NCBI GenBank assembly: GCA_016785225.1
Contig: JAFBJZ010000915.1
Coordinates: 2,905,001-2,969,000, forward strand
Source: Psettodes erumei
Taxonomy: Eukaryota; Chordata; Actinopteri; Pleuronectiformes; Psettodidae
DNA length: 64,000 bases
Reading direction: 5' to 3'
The notes below the pieces were generated by a model. It was not told where the DNA came from. It saw nothing but the letters and a program-made list of their open reading frames with translations, and ran no database searches. Positions 59,190 through 64,000 of the stretch are shown piece after piece (the first letter of the stretch is position 1; each line of letters begins with the position of its first letter). A program made the translations under genes and the position numbers.

Positions 59190-62100
59190 CTGCAGAAAAA
59201 CACAAACAGAAGATTAGAAGCACTACATAGAAAGATAGAAAATATTTTCTGTTAGCTATGAAATTAAAGTGCTGAATGTGTGACTCACCATGGCAACTTT
59301 GCTCGTCTGTTCGCGGGTTCGAATCCGCAGCTTGTTAACAGTGGTCTCAGCAATGTCGGCTCTCTCCTCAGCATCGTCCAGCTCGTGTTGGATTTTCCTG
59401 AAACGCACGGTGCTGCAGCTCACCTGCTCCTCCTAGTGGACAAACAGAGGAACAACAGCTGTGATGAACAAGAAGAACTTTGAACTTCTGTCATTTCACT
59501 TTTCTTGTGACAAGGTCACAATAAGAAATGCTCACAGCATTCTCAGCTTGTCTTTTATAGCTCTTGACTTTTGTCTGAAGCTTGTCAATCAGCTCCTGCA
59601 TCCTCAGCAGTGTCTTCCTGTCCTCCTCCGACTGCAGGAACACAGAGAGAATCAATGAAAACTACAAGGAACCAACAGAATATCTGTGTGACATGGACAG
59701 AAGCAGCAGCTGGATGATAAGAGTTGATCAGACCTGGTATGTCAGCTCTTTGACTCTCCTTTCATAGCGACGGACTCCTTTCTGATAATCCTCACTCTTC
59801 TTCTGCTCCACTATTAGCTCCGTCTGCAGCTCCCTCACCTGCACAGACACAGCACATTGACCCAATTTACCCTCTGACACTAGCACGGTATTCGAAACCT
59901 CACTGTGATGATAAAACTCTGGGAAATCTGCACACAGTTCCTGCTAAAAAATGCTGTTCAAGAAATAGTTCCTGCATGTAACACCCGCTAAAACCACAAA
60001 CCAGAGAAAGTAGACATATATCCATTTGAATATCTCATTCTCAGTTAAGAAAGAGAATGAAAAGTAAAACGTTAAATGTTTCCTTTAACCTTTCTGTTAT
60101 ATTCAGCATGTGGGTTAAAAGGAGCAAGACTCTGTGTTAACAGGGTGAGAAATATTAACAGTCATCATGTTAAAAAAGCAATTGCTGTTGAGAGATACTG
60201 GAGGAGTTTTCACTCACTCTCGTCTCCAGTTTATGAAGATGTTTCTTTCCTCCCTTCAGTGCCATCTGCTCCGTCTCATCCAGTTTAACCTGGAGCTCTG
60301 TTGGACACAAACACAAACCATTCATCTACAGGAATGGCTGGTGAGCTGATTAACCACCATCATGTAAAATAGTTGAGTCATCACCAGTGCTTGTGTTGTT
60401 GTTTTTCTACCTTTCACTGTGCACTCCATGTTCTTCTTCATTCTCTCCAACATGTTGCTGCTGTCCTGCTCCTTCTTCAGCTCCTCGGCCATCAGAGCTG
60501 CCTGGAGAAACAAAAAAAAAGACTCTGTAGCTGCACGACAGCAGACCTGTTCAACTTAAAAACTTTCCACATCAGGAATCAGGACTGACATCAGTGATGG
60601 CCTTTTTGGCTTTCTCTTCAGCGCTGCGGCTCTCCTGCATCGCCTCGTCCACCTCTCCTGTCAGTAGAGACAGATCAGCTTCCATCTTCTTCTTGTGGTT
60701 CAACAGACCTGTGTTCTACAACACAGGAAGCCAGGAAATAATCAATCAAGTAAATAATTGATCATTTAGTAAGTAAATCCATCAGTCAATGTTTCCAATA
60801 TCTTGTGGAGTCAGCTCCACAAAGAACCAAAGCTGTCTTGAGAGCAAAGTTAGTATGGTGTCAAGGGCTCACTAAATGTATATACAGTGTGTATATGCGT
60901 ACCTGTGTGGCGAGCAGGTTAACTCTCTCTGTGATCTCCACCAACTCGTGTTCAGTCATCCTGCGGACTCTGTCGGTCTGCTCCAGGATCCCACGCAGCT
61001 CCTCCTCCTCAGCTGTCATCAGAGAACAGCGTCGCTCCAACAGGGCAATCTGTTCTTTCAACTGATTGGTCAACTGGACTTTGTCTTCCAGATCCACCTG
61101 ATGCTCTTTAACCTGGAACACATGATGTTTAGGAATTGTATTATCCATTGAAGTATATGATGATAGGTCCTTCCCAATAAGGGAAGGAGGAAGCCCCATG
61201 CTCCCAAGGAAAGCAGGGAAGGTTATTGACCAGCCTCCACACTTTCCAGTCCCCCTTTCCTGAAGTTCTGCAATTCAAGGTTCACTGTTCCACAAATTCC
61301 AATGATTCTCAGGAGACGGTTTGAGATTACCTGTGTCTGTAGGTGTCTAATGATCCTCTGACTCTCAGCAGCCTGTCTGTTAGCGTGTCCCAACTGAATC
61401 TCCATCTCATTCATGTCGGATTCCATTTTCTTCCTCAGACGAACTGCCTCAGTGCGATTACGGACCTCTGCCTCCAGGCTGGCCTGCATGGCCTCCAGGG
61501 AGCGCTGGTGGCTTCGCCTGATGAGCAGCATTCATTAACATGCATGTTTTTTCACTGAGTTCAGCTGCATATGTGTTTATATAGTAGTTTAAAATTTGAA
61601 GTCTTTTAAGATGAGATAAAATATACCTTTATTAGTCCCACAGTGGGGAAATTTCCAATTACTGGTTATTTGACAGGTTTAAATATTTGTTTTTTGGTAT
61701 TATACTGGCATCTGACTCATTTAATCCATTATTTTTTTACAACATTAAGACACTGAGTCTGTCGCTTAATATATTTGATACCTGAGGTTATCGATTTCTT
61801 CATCTTTCTCTGCTATCTTGCGTTCTATCTCAGTCCTTATCTGCTGCAGCTCCATCTGAAATCTCAGTGTTTTACTCTCCTCATGCTCCAGAGAACCCTG
61901 GTTGGTAGAGAGTTGGCAGGTACAGTAGATTAGTACAACATCTGGCTGGTAGAGAGCTGACAAACATCTACAGCAGGTAGGTCATTTACCTCTGCTTCTT
62001 CCAGAGCTGTTCTGATATCACTCTTCTCCACATCAAGGATCTTCTTCATTCTCTCAAGCTCATGGATGGTTTTCCCCCCCTGACTGATCTGATCCGTCAG

Positions 62101-63573
62101 GTCAAAGATCTCCTCTGAAATTGACACATTTCTTTGATCACACAATCACAAATCTTTATTCATGTCCACAGCAGTCTTATATAGAAAAATAATGTTTGAA
62201 GATTGGTATTAAGTTGTCACGGCTTACCTCCAGATACTTTGTAAACACTTCCTGTTTGGACTCTTCTGTTTCATTTCCTATTTATTTTGATATTGATTTC
62301 CTGGTGCGTCTTTACTTTCTGTGGTTGTTTGTCTACCTAATGTGTTCCACCTGTATCCCTACATTCCTGGTGCGTGTAAATAGTCTTGGTCTTTCTCTCT
62401 GTCTTTCCCAGTTTATCGGTTCTGTTGTTCTCGCATCACACACAACAGAAGATTCTCCAGATCCTGTGACCTGAAGCTCAGTTTCAAGACCTGACTGTAC
62501 AAGACCAAGTCCAGAAAAACCTAAAGCTATCTGTGGCTACTATAGGTGAATGAGTCAGTCAGACATACCTTGTAGGTTCTTGTTTTCCCGTTTAACAGTC
62601 TCCAGATGGTCAAGAGCTTCCTCGTAGCAGTTCTTAAGTTTGAAGAGCTCGGTGCTGAGACTACGAGACTCCTTCTGTGACAAGTCCAGCTCTGTCTGAC
62701 TCTCCTCAAACTTCTGCTTCCATTCAGTCAACAACTGCATCAAACCAGGAAAGGACAACACATATGTTTCTGAGCTTCTCTAACCAGCACCTTCCACATC
62801 TATTGGTGGTGAGTATTGTAGTTAATTTCTTACATTGTTTACAATTATGTTGAGGCCTATGGGTTGTGTTGTCTACCTTGTCAAAATTGCGCTGCTTCTT
62901 GTCCAGAGCCAGAGCAGCACTATTGGAGCGCTCCAATTCAACCACCAGGTCTTCAATCTCTGTCTGCAGACGCAGTTTCATTTTGTCCAGCGAGGAACAT
63001 TTGGCCTGAGACGCCTCCATAGTTTCTTCAACAGTCTGCAGTTTGACAACTAATTTCTTCCTATGAACAACAAAACACAGTAGACCAAATAAATTAAGTA
63101 GAGGGACAAAAAGACCTTTCAGGTAAAGCTAGATTCCTCAAGTGCAAGCCATAGCAGCTGGTAAAGGTGGTTTTTGAGCTTTATCAGCAGTGCAGATAAA
63201 AAGGTTTGCCCTTGGGGTGGCACTAGTGGAAAAATCAAGCTCGCATTAAATTCTAAAGGGTTTATCATCTGAGGAGCAGGAACGTGATCAGTATATTCCA
63301 TTTCATATGCTCAGTGCATTTTGATGTGTATAAGCAGTGATATAATTGTGGCCTGAAGATGGCAGTAGAGGAGAGATCAGGAATTCAGTTTTTCCACAGA
63401 TTCATTTAGATTTATCTCTACCTTGACCTAAGAAATGATACAGAAGCCTAAAAGCTAACCAGGACCATAGCGAGGATCTTAGAAATTCTGAGATCATACA
63501 TCCCAGTCCCCTTAAAAATGTTGGGTCTAAAATATTTCTTTAGTCTTAAAATTGTAGAATTGAAGAATTTAAA

Positions 63574-63630
<57 letters not shown>

Positions 63631-64000
63631 GTTTACTTACTTTGCATCTTCGAGCTCCTCTATTCTCAGCACTGCGTCGGTCTCATACTTGGCTCTCCAC
63701 TGAACCACCTGACTGTTGGCTTTGGACAGCGCCCTCTGCAGTTCAGCCTTGGCCTCCTGCTCCTCCTCCAGCTGCTCTCTGAGCAGGCTGCAGTCATGAC
63801 GGGATGCCTGCACTGCGTGAGCCAGCGCCACACGAGCCTGAAACACACAGTTGATGTGCACTTTTGTTTTTAATCAGAGAGAGACAGAAATTAGCTAATT
63901 AGGCCAAAATACAGTCTGGTCCATCAGCTGGTTCCCCACTGAAATTATTGATAAGAGAAATAAGTGTCCAATATTACTTTGCTCTCTTCCTCCAGCTGTT
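59178..64000 (-). CDS. Sarcomeric (class II) myosin heavy chain, C-terminal rod, partial gene
   Basis: Muscle myosin heavy chain; its rod packs into thick filaments. Fifteen exons on the minus strand, the first cut by the window edge, join in consistent phase and encode the last 619 residues. All are heptad-repeat coiled coil with the 28-residue charge periodicity typical of the family. Family phrases include AHAVQASRHDCSLLREQLEE, LDKKQRNFDKLLTEWKQK, SQKESRSLSTELFKLKN, AEEKAKKAITDAALMAEEL and KIQHELDDAEERADIAET. The head, neck and proximal rod lie beyond 64,000. NTGLLNHKKKMEADL and a divergent stretch around visible residues 330-350 argue against the MYH6/7 and fast-skeletal groups. From memory MYH7B or MYH16 fits better, but I cannot settle it, so no symbol is given. 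The gene is intact in this part, with no frameshift or stop. Confidence 0.93.
59289..59432 (-). CDS. Myosin exon n
   Basis: Visible residues 569-616 (EEQVSCSTVRFRKIQHELDD ... EQTSKVAM). The acceptor is gtccactag and the donor is GCCATG|gtgagt. If not spliced, the frame would add VSHTFSTLIS and stop. Confidence 0.92.
59536..59631 (-). CDS. Myosin exon m
   Basis: Visible residues 537-568 (SEEDRKTLLRMQELIDKLQT ... KRQAENA). The acceptor is ttcctgcag and the donor is AATGCT|gtgagc. Confidence 0.94.
59734..59838 (-). CDS. Myosin exon l
   Basis: Visible residues 502-536 (VRELQTELIVEQKKSEDYQK ... RRVKELTYQ), in the region of the assembly-competence domain. The donor is TACCAG|gtctga. Confidence 0.93.
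60218..60297 (-). CDS. Myosin exon k
   Basis: Visible residues 475-501 (split E, then LQVKLDETEQMALKGGKKH ... KLETR). The donor is ACGAGA|gtgagt. Confidence 0.93.
60411..60501 (-). CDS. Myosin exon j
   Basis: Visible residues 445-474 plus one base (AALMAEELKKEQDSSNMLER ... MECTVK). The donor is GAAAG|gtagaa. Confidence 0.94.
60590..60715 (-). CDS. Myosin exon i
   Basis: Visible residues 403-444 (NTGLLNHKKKMEADLSLLTG ... KKAITD). The acceptor is tgttgtag and the donor is CTGAT|gtcagt. Confidence 0.94.
60903..61112 (-). CDS. Myosin exon h
   Basis: Visible residues 333-402 (VKEHQVDLEDKVQLTNQLKE ... TERVNLLATQ). The acceptor is atgtgttccag and the donor is ACACAG|gtacgc. Confidence 0.94.
61331..61517 (-). 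CDS. Myosin exon g
   Basis: Visible residues 270-332 (split R, then RSHQRSLEAMQASLEAEVRN ... RIIRHLQTQ). The segment after GHANRQAAESQ differs from the striated-muscle norm, where I recall ALRNYRNTQ. The donor is ACACAG|gtaatc. Confidence 0.94.
61605..61670. repeat. Fish interspersed repeat, 'TTTATTAGTCCCACAGTGGGGAAA' type
   Basis: The segment contains 'cctttattagtcccacagtg' followed by 'gggaaatttcca', a short element recognisable across many teleost introns. It lies between myosin exons f and g. Confidence 0.6.
61782..61897 (-). CDS. Myosin exon f
   Basis: Visible residues 232-269 plus two bases (GSLEHEESKTLRFQMELQQ ... EKDEEIDNL). The acceptor is accaaccag and the donor is CTCAG|gtatca. 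Confidence 0.95.
61990..62114 (-). CDS. Myosin exon e
   Basis: Visible residues 190-231 (split E, then EIFDLTDQISQGGKTIHELE ... TALEEAE). The donor is GCAGAG|gtaaat. Confidence 0.95.
62247..62510. repeat. Possible interspersed repeat in myosin intron
   Basis: The phrases 'cacttcctgtttggactctt', 'tgtgttccacctgtatccct' and 'tagtcttggtctttctctct' follow the order of a common fish repeat that I recall as the noncoding end of a transposon. No coding frame. Family not assigned. Confidence 0.3.
62569..62734 (-). CDS. Myosin exon d
   Basis: Visible residues 135-189 plus one base (LLTEWKQKFEESQTELDLSQ ... ENKNLQ). It contains the invariant KESRSLSTELFKLKN. The donor is ACAAG|gtatgt. Confidence 0.95.
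62877..63060 (-). CDS. Myosin exon c
   Basis: Visible residues 73-134 (split K, then KKLVVKLQTVEETMEASQAK ... LDKKQRNFDK). The acceptor is gttcatag and the donor is ACAAG|gtagac. Confidence 0.95.
63577..63627. repeat. (TA)n microsatellite in myosin intron
   Basis: About 50 bases of perfect TA repeat just downstream of the exon b donor. It is self-complementary and can form a cruciform or RNA hairpin. Confidence 0.95.
63641..63837 (-). CDS. Myosin exon b
   Basis: Visible residues 8-72 plus two bases (ARVALAHAVQASRHDC ... RIEELEDA). The acceptor is gtgtttcag and the donor is GCAAA|gtaagt. A TA repeat begins 14 bases into the following intron. Confidence 0.95.
63978..64000 (-). CDS. Myosin exon a (partial at window edge)
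   Basis: The last two bases of a split codon plus seven codons (QLEEESK) before the donor AGCAAA|gtaata. The exon continues past the window. Confidence 0.85.

Noticed and set aside
1..64000. CRISPR arrays, bacterial operons, phage or integrated virus genes
   Set aside because: The repeats are simple microsatellites without unique spacers. No polymerase, integrase, capsid or envelope-like frames were recognised.

Overview
This is vertebrate nuclear DNA, almost certainly from a teleost fish. The evidence is split genes with GT-AG introns, very dense CA/TG microsatellites, and interspersed-repeat sequence types that I recognise as common in fish genomes. There is no bacterial-style gene organisation, CRISPR array or intact autonomous mobile element. 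Two protein-coding genes can be reconstructed exon by exon, and they face each other tail to tail.

Positions 1-41,400 hold no convincing protein-coding exon. I read this stretch as intergenic DNA followed by the promoter region and long 5' introns of the plus-strand gene. A GC-rich, TATA-less promoter-like block with a CCAAT box lies at about 5,990-6,590. A second CpG-rich block, flanked by long purine tracts, lies at about 34,200-34,440. Two small candidate noncoding exons sit between them (18,214-18,249 and 26,130-26,185). The rest is microsatellites, decayed repeat copies and a few GC-richer islands that may be conserved regulatory elements.

Positions 41,402-56,960 hold the sulf2 gene on the plus strand. 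It encodes an extracellular heparan sulfate 6-O-endosulfatase. I could join 22 coding exons with consistent reading phase at every junction, giving an 867-residue protein with a signal peptide, the CCPSR formylglycine site, sulfatase metal ligands, a basic hydrophilic domain, a furin-like site and the family C-terminus. One intron uses a GC donor. Many sulf2 introns carry AC repeats just after the donor and TG repeats just before the acceptor. This pattern is absent from the neighbouring myosin gene.

Positions 58,800-64,000 hold the 3' end of a sarcomeric (class II) myosin heavy chain gene on the minus strand. Fifteen exons, the first cut by the window edge, encode the last 619 residues of the coiled-coil rod. 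The motor domain lies beyond position 64,000. The subfamily is not settled; MYH7B-like or MYH16-like are my best guesses.

The two genes have no evident functional partnership. One acts on heparan sulfate at the cell surface and in the matrix; the other builds muscle thick filaments. I found no new multi-gene system here. The most interesting signal is the strand-oriented AC/TG repeat pattern at sulf2 splice sites.
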